Part shown: positions 22,023 to 32,042 of the stretch, in pieces
Position numbering within the stretch: position 1 is the first letter of the stretch
How the letters are laid out: each line of letters starts with the position of its first letter
Source: Ilyonectria destructans
Taxonomy: Eukaryota > Ascomycota > Sordariomycetes > Hypocreales > Nectriaceae
NCBI GenBank assembly: GCA_020740775.1
Contig: JAHEWK010000007.1
Location: forward strand, 682,001 to 746,000
DNA length: 64,000 bases
Direction: 5' to 3'
Made by a program: the position numbers and the translations under genes
The notes under the pieces: generated by a model
Databases searched by the model: none
Seen by the model: only the letters and a program-made list of their open reading frames with translations
What the model was told of the DNA's origin: nothing

Positions 22023-22265
22023 TTAAATCGTATGCCCACTTCCAGTAGCGATATTCTCGCCCGAGTTAAACATGTTATCGTCTCCATGAATATTATTCTG
22101 CTGACTCTTTCCACCACTGGCGACATCCATACTTGCCGAAACGCCCGCGATCTCCGTTTCCGAGTCATTCAAGGACTGTGATACCAAAGAAAGCCTGGAG
22201 ATAGCATTTTTAATCTCTTTCAGGTCCCCTGTTGTAGCTGCTTGAAATACTTGGAGTGCCAACAT
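22023..22265 (-). CDS. Small Asn/Gly-rich protein or 3' exon, function unknown
   Basis: An 80-residue frame from an ATG at 22257-22265 region to TAA-side end at 22023. The first half is helical (LQVFQAATTGDLKEIKNAISRL). The last 26 residues are rich in Asn, Gly, Ser and Asp (NNIHGDDNMFNSGENIATGS), a composition like the short amyloid signalling motifs attached to fungal STAND proteins and their effectors. Upstream on the same strand (about 22310-22550) there is a protein-like frame containing GLESGQAAKLHEMLDGLSKK that ends in a stop, possibly an earlier exon or a broken part of the same gene. I could not build a full gene model, so this may be a fragment. Confidence 0.3.
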   Translation of the reverse strand: MLALQVFQAATTGDLKEIKNAISRLSLVSQSLNDSETEIAGVSASMDVASGGKSQQNNIHGDDNMFNSGENIATGSGHTI

Positions 22266-23144
22266 CTTGAGGCTCTACAGGATGTCTTACATCAGAGTCT
22301 TGACCCGATTTGCTTTCAGACCCGCCAGGACTTTTTGATCGAGAAGCTGATCATTCCCAAGAAACCGCTTCGCCGTTGCCGATTTGTTTTTTGCTGAGCC
22401 CGTCGAGCATCTCGTGGAGCTTGGCGGCCTGGCCACTCTCAAGACCCGGGCCTAGTCTATCTCTGGAATGTGGCTTGTCAACTTTGGGGTATATCAGACA
22501 TCCAATAGGGCGAAGGGACACTACTGCATCGCTCCGAGATAAGCTTTCTACCTACCATTGGCTATAGCCGTCAGCCAGCGAAAAGAACTGTCTTAACATG
22601 ATGTCATATAATCTCTGATTGGATTGCAACATATTCAGTGAGCCACGAGTACCTCCGGTTTGCAGCAGAACCTGGCAATCTCAAAGTAATCCCTGTGGGG
22701 CCCAGTCACTAGGCACCGCTTTCACTTTGCTTGGGGAGTCGTAGGTTCTCTTGGATCTGGCGCAGCGTTAATCACGACAATGTTATGGGGTGGTTCTGAC
22801 AGATGGGTGTTCTGAAAGTTTTTTTTACTAATATTAGCTATTTATTAAATATCACGGTATTACATTTCTCTACAGTTAAGGTAGCCAGTGTAACCAATGC
22901 AGTTAGAGAAAAAAAACCACAATAGATGGAAGCTATGCGCGGGAAGTTGTGCGCATATGCGCACAACTTCGGCAGTCAAGTGATACGGGGCAGATGCATC
23001 TGATTGGCCAATAGATGCAACTCGCTATGTATTTAAGGGTGGCACGCCCCAAACTAATTTATTTCGTCCCCATCGCTTTATTGACTGTCAATTATTGGAC
23101 ACCGATAGAGGTGGATTAACACTGTACATGCTCCACCCGCAGTC
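22266..23144. other. Intergenic, upstream of the homeobox gene
   Basis: About 880 bp. The 5' part holds the possible minus-strand exon described with the preceding feature. The rest is AT-rich (22800-22920) and contains a perfect 28-bp palindrome at 22943-22970, about 175 bp before the homeobox start. Confidence 0.4.
22943..22970. repeat. Perfect 28-bp palindrome
   Basis: The half-site GAAGTTGTGCGCAT is followed directly by its own reverse complement with no spacer. The centre is GCGCATATGCGC. It lies upstream of the homeobox gene and could be a dimer-binding operator or a cruciform; both are inference. Confidence 0.8.
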
Positions 23145-25352
23145 ATGTTGTCCGTACAACAAGGATTGGCACGCAATACTTCTTCAGATGGGTTGACCAA
23201 TTTACCTGTATGGTTTCTATCACGCTAGGGATCGTAAGAACCCTATCAGTCAGGAATCTGGCTAATATCTCTAGGGACTCACGAGCCATGCCCATCATGT
23301 GCAAGCACTTGGACTTGTTGAAGAAATGGGCCAGATGGCACAGGAGCAGCGTTTTCAGGCACGTTCCTCTAGCCATAGGAACGGCAATACAAATGCGATG
23401 GATGCTGCCGTGCAATTGAAGCCGAGGTTGAGCAAGAATGAGATTGAGCTGCTAGAAACCGAATTTTGTCGAAACTCGAAGCCAACTTCTGGCCGGAAAC
23501 GCGAAATCGCAAAAAGTTTCCGAGCTGATACTTCAAGAATCAATGTCAGTTTTTGCTTTTCACCTCGCTAGATATCTGATTCATTGCTGAAGACATTGCA
23601 GAATTGGTTTCAAAACCGACGAGCCAAGGATAAAAGGATGCGAAACTCGAAAGAGCTTGAACAGATGCAGAAAGGTGAAATCGGAGACCTGAACTCTCCC
23701 GACCTTGAGGCCTGGCCGACACCTAAGTTACGTGTGCTTAGTCTAGAGAGGCAAAGGCGTTCATATTCCGCCGCAGCGTTCTCTCCCACACCGGAATTGC
23801 ATGGTCACACAAGCTTGGGGCCAACTGTGCCCCAATATACCGCCACGGGACAACTTTATGATTCGACAAAGGATCCCAGTGCACACGCCCCAAATGCGTG
23901 GGTCGATATTGAAGCCGCGGAGAGGCTTCGACAAGAGTCAGACGACCGCAAATTTCTTGCCGACTACTCTACACTTCCAAGGTTGAAGAAAGATGAGCAG
24001 CGCAAAGCTACCCTTGCCCGACTGATGGGTTACCTCTATTTCCTCATTGGGTGTTGGTACTTCAAGAAGCGGACGTCAGCCATCAACGGTTTCAGAACCG
24101 TGCCGCAGTATGGAAGCTCCGGTAATTATGCTGATAGCACCAGAGAGGGTTCAGGCGTCACCATGTCAAATGGACATCAATCTAGAGAAAGAAATACTCG
24201 CCCCTCCATGAAGCGGCGGTTTCAGAGGCAGGAAAATGACGACTCACAAGAGGAAAATGACCCCAAGCAACAAAAGTTGGTCGAAAGGGATGTTGCATCC
24301 CAGAGAAGATTTGCTTGTCCATTCTTCAAAAAGAACCCACTCCATTTTCGGGAATGGCGCTCCTGTCCAGGACCGGGTTGGGGGACGACACATCGGGTAA
24401 AGTACGTCAATGTTCTAGTAACTAACGCCTTCGTCGGTTACTTGATCTTGGCTGATCGTCATCTAGGGAACATCTTTACAGAAGTCATTTGCTACCAATC
24501 ACCTGTCCCCGCTGCCATGAGGCGTTTGGATCGGAGAAGACACAATTGGAGCACCTAACTGCCGAGAAGCCTTGCCAGAAGCGGGAGAAGCCGAAGCTGG
24601 AAGGTGTCGACTCGTCTACAGAGAAAATTCTACGTAGCCGAAAGCATATGCAAAAGCACAAAACCGAGGAGGATCGGTGGAGAGAGATCTATATCATTTT
24701 ATTCCCCGGTACTAATGCAGAGAGCATACCCCACCCTTGTAAGTCGTCAACAGCTCGATTATGTCTATTTCAGTTAACAGCAAATGAAACCACACACAAA
24801 GAACTAAGTATCAACAGTACTAACAAATATCTTTGTCCAGATTATGAATACCACAAAGGCGCACACATCCACCAGTCGGACGCGGTTGAGTCAGAATTTG
24901 CCAAATATGAGCATTTTCTTGGCGCCGAGCTGCCATCGCGAGTTCGTCAGCAGCTTGAGATTCGAATCGAAGCGGCTCTCAATCCGCTAGATGAGTTTAA
25001 AACACTGAAGGGTCAAATCATTGATATCGTTCGGGATACTCAACTGCAACTGTTCAAGTTGTACAAGACAGGAAACTCAAATCTGCCCACGGAAACGGAC
25101 TCGGCCGTAGGAGGGCAAGGAGGTATTGCAGAGGTGCCATATCTAAGGAGCTCCAATCCCAGCACGCCAAGTGATAACAATCTCGAGATTATGGACCCCG
25201 AACTTCGCGGCACTAGCGGCAAGCAGGATTTTGGCATGGATTTTGACTTTGCATTGTTTGATGGCGTTATTTTTGACCTAGCTGATATCGCGAGCAGTGA
25301 TCAAGTGTCTGCAACGGGGCCGTATGACTGGAATGATCCCGTGTTGACTTGA
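23145..25352 (+). CDS. Homeodomain plus zinc-finger transcription factor
   Basis: Five exons: 23145-23207, 23275-23544, 23602-24401, 24467-24738 and 24841-25352, 638 aa. The homeodomain (about residues 60-125) is assembled across intron 2: KPRLSKNEIELLETEF and KREIAKSFRADTSRIN join NWFQNRRAKDKR, so the recognition helix with WFQNRR is intact. Residues 130-310 are disordered and polar. The C-terminal half has FACPFFKKNP...REWRSCPGPGW..THRVKEHLYRSH and CPRCHEAFGSEKTQLEHLTAEKPC, a C2H2/C2HC-type finger pair made across intron 3. This combined layout is known in fungal homeobox-C2H2 regulators. The last 100 residues are acidic. Its nearest neighbour is a P450 gene, convergent with it; a regulatory link is only a guess. 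Confidence 0.85.
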
Positions 25353-25927
25353 GAAGCTGAAGCCTTACTGCGTTTGCTGCAGCTGGAGGGTTATTTGAAG
25401 ACCGTTCCGGCCTAGTTAACTTCAATCGATTCACATTTCTCAGAGACAACATTATATAACTTTTAGATACCTTTGCAATCTGGAGGGCTATCGGAGCGAC
25501 TTTATGGTTTCTAATCCGATCGCCGGAATCCTGTCCGAGTCACGTAAAATTGGCGTTCGTGTGAACTACCAAGCAATTTTGAGGTACGGACTAGCAAATC
25601 CAAGTCTTTTAACACTGCCTCGCGGTACAGAACCGTCGGGGATGTAAGCGACATCCTCAAGTAGAGAGCCATCACGGCTAATGCTGATTTCGCTGCACTG
25701 GTTCACGTTGTTCAAGGTGGGAGGAGAACTCATATTCTTCCGTGGCGGCTGGATAACTCTTCGTAGGGCCTATTGGTTAGGAACGCAACATAACCCGATA
25801 GTTTGATAGAAGGCTTGATGTGAGTATTAATTTGAGTATTAATATGACTACGACTCAGTATTGGCCATATATTAACTCATGGCTCTATCTTAACGCGTAA
25901 CGAGATGATTGGCTAACGAATAGTCAA
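25353..25927. other. Intergenic, convergent 3' ends
   Basis: 575 bp between the homeobox gene and the P450 gene, which point at each other. No ORF, RNA gene or repeat recognised. Confidence 0.4.
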
Positions 25928-27627
25928 TCATGCTTTCGGTGCACCCTTCTCGGTCATACCAAGGTCCCTCGCCCGCAATCGTACAAAGAATTCAGTTTGG
26001 TCCATGAACCAGTATGTTTTAACTTTCCAGGGTTGCTCCTTATTTACAATCTCAACATCGAAATTTCGCAAAAGTTGGGACATGAACTTGTACATCTCAA
26101 CCTAGAAGGACAATCAGTAAGTGTCATAATAAGCATGGGGACACAAATAGGGTCACGTACCAGGGCCAAGTTCTTGCCAATACAAGCTCTTGGGCCGCTA
26201 CCCCCGTATGTCATGTTGTATGACTCGTAGAAGGCAGATTTAGAAGGATCCTCGATCCATCTGTTGGGTCTAAACTCGTTTGCGTCCTCGCCCCAGATGC
26301 TCTTATCTCGATTCTGTGCGAGCGGGCTAACGCCAATAGCAGTTCCAGGGGGGAGAAAACGGCCGTTGACTGTCAGACCGTCCTCGGGAGCTTCTCGAAG
26401 TAGCTGGTAAACAATCGAAGGCAAGAGGCGCGTGGCCTCGGCGACAACGGCGCGAAGGTAGGGGATCTTCTGTGCCTGAGTGTAGCTCATGGGTCCATCC
26501 ACTTGGTTTTGACTATGGAAGTCGTCGATATCTTGCTGAAGGCGCTTGTAGACGTCGGGGTGCCTGCAGACGTAGTAGAGACAGCTTCTCATCCCAATGG
26601 CTGTCGTGTCAGCTCCAGCACCGCTGTCATAAAATTAGCATGATGGAGTGGTGTCAGACTAGTCAGGAACTTACACGACGTTTGCGGCCTCGACAAAAAC
26701 CTCCATGAAGTCAAGTTCCTTGTTGCCAGGCATCGGCTTCATCTTCAGGAAGTTTGTCAACATATCCTCGCGTTGTTCGTCACCACGACCTTCCATGCGA
26801 GCTACGATCTGGCCCCCATTCCACTCGAAGAATTCGCCGAGGCCGGTATTGTTAAGGCCCAGAAGCTTTAGTAAACCGGCAACAAAGCCATTCTGGTAGA
26901 GCTTGGTCTGAAACCAGAAATGACCGAAGTTGCCTGCCCAGTAAATATCCGCCGTGTTTGCACTGCGAAGACCACCAACGTCCATTTCTGCTTCGAGGTG
27001 GCCCAGCTTCTTGCCGTAGCACAATTCGCCCACAATGTCAAAGGCCAGGGCATGCGTCCACTCGGACATGTCAATCGCCGTGCGCCCATCAGCATACTTG
27101 TGGAACTTCTTCATGCAGAGGTCGAAACAGTCCTGCATATATGGCTCGTATTTGAGGACATTAGTGGTGGAATATGAGGACGAAACCCTTCGGCGTAACG
27201 CTGCATGAATATGTTTCTGTGTTTCACTAAACAATATTGGCACCGTGACTCCGTTCGACCAAGTGTCGTACCATGCAGTCTTCTTTGTGTTATTGCCATG
27301 GCTGTACAGGCGTTTCACAGCATCTCCGTCGACGACTGAGACTTCACCGGGAGCGATGCGGACCACCGGCCCGTAGGTCTCGTGAAGGTACAGGACGTCG
27401 TCATGCCAGCTCATGCGGAAGTATCGCCAAGTGCGCCATAGGCCGGTAATCTGGGCAGCGAAGGGGCCAGGTATGCCGGCAAGTGGATGTAAAAAGAGGC
27501 GATACAAGGAGATTCCAATGACGAACACAACAGAGAGCAGTGACAATGCTAAAAGGGCAACATAGATCTGGGCCAGAGGCAAGAAATTGCTGTCGAACAA
27601 GAGGCTTGCTGCGCTTTGGAAAGCCAT
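25928..27627 (-). CDS. Cytochrome P450 monooxygenase
   Basis: Three exons: 27627-26675, 26623-26161 and 26101-25928; introns 51 and 59 bp; 529 aa. The ATG at 27627 (MAFQSAASLL) gives the expected N-terminal membrane anchor (VALLALSLLSVVFVIGISLY). After the proline hinge LAGIPGPFA come the I-helix GAGADTT, completed by the first splice, the ExxR motif EATR, PNRW, and the haem loop TYGGSGPRACIG with its cysteine ligand. All core P450 residues are present, so the enzyme should work in the ER membrane with NADPH-P450 reductase. The N-terminal pattern (FRMSWHDDVLYLHETYGPVVRI) recalls the pisatin demethylase-like fungal group; the substrate is unknown. It is divergent from an alpha/beta hydrolase gene 569 bp away. 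Confidence 0.9.
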
Positions 27628-28196
27628 CTTGGTGCGTAATGTCAATTCTTCGGGTTGTAAATGCCAACAGTTAGATGCTTGTCACACTCAAGGGTCCGTA
27701 TTAAATATTAATGATTCATTCCGAAGATCAGCATTGAGTGAATGACCAGTAGCAGAGGTCACGTTTCAGACAGGAGACAGCTAGCGAATGGGCTAATGAT
27801 CCGCGTCATCCAGAGCCTACTCGAGCGGCCCACTTACCGGAATTTCCTCAATGTGATGATAGAAGGTTTGACCGGTAATTGGTAAACCGCCTTAGATGGT
27901 TGGACGTTACGTAGTCAGAGCCTCGACTCGACTCGGCGTATCTCGTCTTCATCTACCCCCGCAATCTCGGCGTCCGGTGTCCTCGGGCTCCGTCCCCGCA
28001 TCCTCTTCCACGAAGCTCACGAGCCTCAACAGGAACTTATCACGGCTAGGCCGGCTACTTATGGAGAATTTCAATTTAGAATCATCGTTGATCTTCGGAA
28101 CCGTTCCGACTTGCATGGGAGCGACGGGATGACGACGGAAAAACCCCACTGTGGAAGAACAGCGCAGGGGTCTTAGTTCGCAGGATAAAGACGCTT
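27628..28196. promoter_or_regulatory. Divergent promoter region, P450 and hydrolase
   Basis: 569 bp between two divergent starts, able to control both genes together. No binding site identified with confidence. Confidence 0.35.
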
Positions 28197-29259
28197 ATGC
28201 CCACCATCTACTCTTACACGATTTCCTCCCAGACTAACACGACTACCATGGCCTTTGTAACAATAAACGCGGGGCAATTCTCGCTCGATATCATCTCTCC
28301 AGATACCTCCAGAGGCATCGAGCAGGATGTGGCACTTGTGCACTTCCATGGGGGCTTCTTGGTACATTATATCGTATGAGGAGTGACAATTGCATGTGCT
28401 AATAAAATTACAGATAGTCGGCGAGAAACAAACATTCCCGCCCAATTGGTTAATATCTGCCTGTCAACGACGTGGATGGCACTACATCAGCCCGTCATAT
28501 CGCCTTTTACCTGAAGCCAAAGGTCAAGATATCGCCGACGACGCCGAAAACGCCGTTCGATGGGTGCATAAAAATCTTGCTAAACGCGTCATTATTGCTG
28601 GGTCAAGTGCCGGTGGTTACTTGGCTCTTCTGGCTGCTGCTCAAACCCGGTCCCTAAAGCCAAGAGCAGTCCTTTCTGTGTATGGATTAAACAACCTGGC
28701 GACCAAGTCTTACACCACTCCCGGGTCTACGATGGCGGGAGCGCCCCCGATGCCAAAGTTGGAGGAAGTGATCGGGGATATAAAGAATGCTGCAAAGGGC
28801 GGTCAGGCAATCTCCGGGTACCCCTTTCCGGAGGATGAAAACGACAAACGGATGGGTTGGATCGCTGCCTTGCACGAAGCGGCTCTCTATCCAGATATTC
28901 TTTGCGGAGTCCCCGGATTAGCCAAATCCATCCGCAACGATGGCGTACAAAGTATACCGAACGAAGCTCGAAAGTTCTTCCCACTAGATTTTGGGCTTGA
29001 CGCAGACTTTCCTCCCACAGCATTATTACACGGGGACCAAGATTCATACGTCAATGTTGCGCAGAGTGTCCTGGCAGCGGAAAAACTACGAAGTGCTGGA
29101 ATCAAGACATGTCTTGAGGTAGTCCCGGGAAAAGACCACGGGTTCGATGCCATGGAAGTGGCGGCCGGTGTTAACTTTGAAGCAGAGGGCGAAACCGGGG
29201 TGGTTGTTGGCCATCTAAAATCCATCATGAGCTTCCTCGACGAAGCCATCGGCCGATAG
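28197..29259 (+). CDS. Alpha/beta hydrolase fold-3 type esterase
   Basis: Two exons: 28197-28361 and 28414-29259; a 52-bp intron with donor GTACAT and a TGCTAAT branch site; 336 aa. A second in-frame ATG (MAFVTINAG, 28248) could be used. The oxyanion-hole HFHGGF lies just before the intron. The nucleophile elbow is GSSAGG, the acid is probably Asp in HGDQDSYVNV, and the catalytic His is in GKDHGFD. No signal peptide, so an intracellular carboxylesterase or lipase-like enzyme. It sits between a P450 and a CmcJ/AsaB-like gene, which would fit a small detoxification or metabolite-tailoring group, but no synthase is present in the window. Confidence 0.85.
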
Positions 29260-29381
29260 ATTAAAATAAACGTGCATGTGTCATGAATAGAGAAATCTTA
29301 CATTCTGTCACATAGCCATCGTAGAAGATTTAGGTGAGCTTGTGTATTATGTGGCTTGGCGTGTGCAGATTTTGTAGCTTA

Positions 29382-30121
29382 GATGTCAAGAAATTACGAG
29401 GGTTGTCGGGACCGCAAAAGTCTTACCGGTACTCACCTGGCTATCGGAAGACAAAAGATCACGCAGTTTACCCAGCCTAGCTAAAGTCCACCTTCCCAGC
29501 TCTCTTGCTGCTGCTGTTCTCCAATATCATTCCACACCATGGCTTCCGAAGAATTGGCAGAGCAGCCACATCCACTTCTATGGAATCAAAGAGCTTTCAA
29601 AGGGTTCATGTGATATTTCATACACAACCCCGTACTTCAGAGCCGAGTTCTCGAGACCTGACAAAGGAAAGGGCCTGCTCGTCGAGCCTGCAAGCACCAA
29701 TCGGCATTCCCCACCTGTCACCGTCACCAGTCCTGACAGCAGTGTCGAAGACGTTCTAGCGCTCACGCCATCTGGCCGAGTCTGTAACGAACTGCTGTTT
29801 CGTTTCGGCATCCTTTTCATCGAGTTAGGATATAGTGAACTATGGCACCGGCTCCGTCAATGTGCGCTTTCGACTCTCCCGCCGCAAAGACGTACTGACT
29901 ACGACATTGCTGCGAAGCTAGCTCAGACGCCAGCCTTGCGTGATCTCATGAGACCAAAGTTTCCAACGCTTGCGTTGAAGTGTCTCGGTTGTGATTTTGG
30001 CTTGGGAGAAAATGATTTGGGGAATGAGGAGCTGCAGGGGACGTTCCTTAGGGATATGATCAACGTACTGCAAGAGATTGAGAAGGAGTTGAGGTTGTTG
30101 GGAAGCAGGATATCTACGTAG
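29382..30121 (+). pseudogene. DUF7580-domain relic, start-less
   Basis: One frame is open from 29382 to the TAG at 30119-30121 and contains no ATG before the last 180 bases. It carries the DUF7580 C-terminal landmarks: SLAAAVLQYHSTPWL, NWQSSHIHFYG, RVCNELLFRFGILFIELG and FPTLALKCLGCDFGLG followed by NEELQGTFLRDMI. A stop (TAG) lies immediately upstream and only 120 bp separate it from the hydrolase gene, so no upstream exon can fit. DUF7580 is usually the C-terminal half of fungal HeLo-like or STAND-associated proteins of 500-600 residues. This is therefore the tail of such a gene, with a clean reading frame over about 245 codons, suggesting recent truncation. Confidence 0.75.
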
Positions 30122-30325
30122 AATAACAACCAAGTAAAGAACTTGGTGTTGAAAAGGGCTTTTCGGAAAATACATAAATCATAACATGCATTACCCTCAA
30201 TATACGTGTTATCGCAAATGTCTAAGCCATAGTAACTCGAAGTCGGGTGAGTTGCGCAATACTGGAAGATTAAAAAGACAGTAGTATTTGACATGAAGAC
30301 TAACTTGCCTCACATGAACTCGTAC

Positions 30326-31273
30326 TCATTCGTAAAATACCAAGCATCTCACTTCGATACTCTGGCGACCCTTTGCGTCTGCCGGTGTTGCAGGGTCAAT
30401 AAACGCGGTATGTGGTGTCAACACGGCAAGCCCTTCTTTGCCACCTGGTTGCCCCTGGCCCCTTGAGTCGTAGCACTTGATGAACATGGCTTCATCGGGC
30501 GTCATGTCCTTGGCGTAGTAGAATTTGTGATTTTCATTTGGTGCAATTGCCCAGAGTTCACCTATTACACAGGTCAGTTATATTTCGTATTAGAAACGCA
30601 ATTTCCACTAACCTTTCACTTCGTACCCTTCCGCCGACTGTGCAGATTGGGGATCCGGACGCACTTCCTTTCCCCGGTCATCATCATCTGCTTGATCCTC
30701 CCGCTTGGGGTACAACAAGTCCACCTTGACCAAGTCCTTCGGCACCGTCGATCGCCAGTCAATCACAGCCAGCGGGAAGTCCGTTGCGGGGTGCGAGATG
30801 GGCCTCCACACGTTGATGATTTGGTAGCGGCCCTTGAGCAGTTCCTCAGCCTCATCTGCAGGGACATGGCGCCTCACGCGAACTTCGGCGGCACGAGGTG
30901 TTTGATCGACATGGACTTGCTGTACCGGCTGACGCGGCGACGACGCCTCACGTCGACGGATGGTGTGGTCGAAGATGACGACCTTTTTAATTCCAGGGAG
31001 CTTGGCCCGAAGCAATTCCTCGACCTCGGTGTAATACCCGGTCCGCACAGCTGCATCATCGGTAAAGCTCTTCTCGTTGGCTGGGGAGTTGTAGACAGCG
31101 AAGCCGGAAATGTCAGTGCCAAAGTCGAGGCTGGATGTGCGGATGTCGGCAACCGAGCGGCGGCGCTCGCTGCGGCTGTAGGAGCTGACGTCAGTGTCGA
31201 CTTTGGTCCAAGCTGCGGATCCGACCTTGTTGAGGCTCGTAGGATCGAGGTATTGGAAAACACCCGTCGTCAT
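30326..31273 (-). CDS. CmcJ/NvfI (AsaB, GA4-desaturase-like) family protein
   Basis: Two exons: 31273-30613 and 30561-30326; a 51-bp intron with a TAACTGAC branch site; 298 aa. Start ATG at 31273. Family hallmarks: VFQYLDPTSL at the start, GKxVVIFDHTIRRR in the middle, INVWRPIS with the following DFPLAVIDWRST, and after the splice ELWAIAPNENHKFYYAKDMT, then FIKCYDSRG and AVLTPHTAFIDP. CmcJ/AsaB-type enzymes are Fe(II)/2-oxoglutarate-related oxygenases or hydroxylases found in secondary metabolite clusters. No signal peptide. Neighbours are the hydrolase and P450, a possible mini-cluster without a backbone enzyme. Confidence 0.85.
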
Positions 31274-32042
31274 TGTGGTAAGAGTCTTCAGGTGGAATGT
31301 TGTGTTTGGTTTTGGTGTGCGGGGTGAAGATCAAGATGAAAGCTGTGGGGGAATTAAAGCTACCAGTACAATGGAGATGTTGGAGGTCTTACTGGATATA
31401 TTAACCAAGGTTACGCTAACACATTAATCAGCCAGTTTGCAATTAGTAATCGAAGCTTGCATTTCTAATGCTTCATGTCGTATTCTGTGTGTGCAACTCG
31501 TACAAAGGGCGTGAATTTGGGGAAGTCCCCGCACTTGTGTGCAGTCTTTAACACCGTGTTGGAAAGCGACCCTGTATTACGAAACCTCTGATAGATTGAT
31601 ATCATGACCTTAGTCAGAAGGGGGGTCTGATAACGCCTCTTCTGGCTGGTCCGGATGGCCGGCACAAGCCGTCATCAACATCATCATCATCAATTTGAAC
31701 ACTATTCCATCGATCAAATTGACTGTAACCGATCCATCAATTAACAGTCAGAAATGCGTGAAGAGGCAATTTGCGCTAAGATCCGTATGGCTTTTATTCC
31801 CTATTTTGAGACCAATTTGACCCATTTTACGAACATCGCAATGTCGTCCAAGACTACCGCACCTGCCGACCAAAGGACCTTCCTTAGGACCTTTGAAGAT
31901 TGGGCAGATTAGGACAGGGCTTTCCGGACTAAGGCAAATTCGGCCAAAATCTGAGTATACGCAAATCGAGGCTTCATCTGCTTTACGATAGTTGAACACA
32001 TCAAGCCGCAGCTTTAAAAATTGCATTTTCGCATTCCGAATT
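31274..32042. other. Intergenic with a dispersed repeat copy
   Basis: 770 bp between the CmcJ-like gene start and the STAND gene end. Apart from the 131-bp repeat at 31609-31739 I see nothing. Confidence 0.4.
31609..31739 (+). repeat. Dispersed 130-bp repeat, copy 1
   Basis: Matches 41518-41647 in the same orientation at about 95% identity, with about seven differences including one indel. It starts CTTAGTC and ends GATCCATCA and contains a short CATCATCATCAT run. No terminal inverted repeat, open frame or pol III box is visible. It could be the end of an unrecognised transposable element. Confidence 0.85.
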
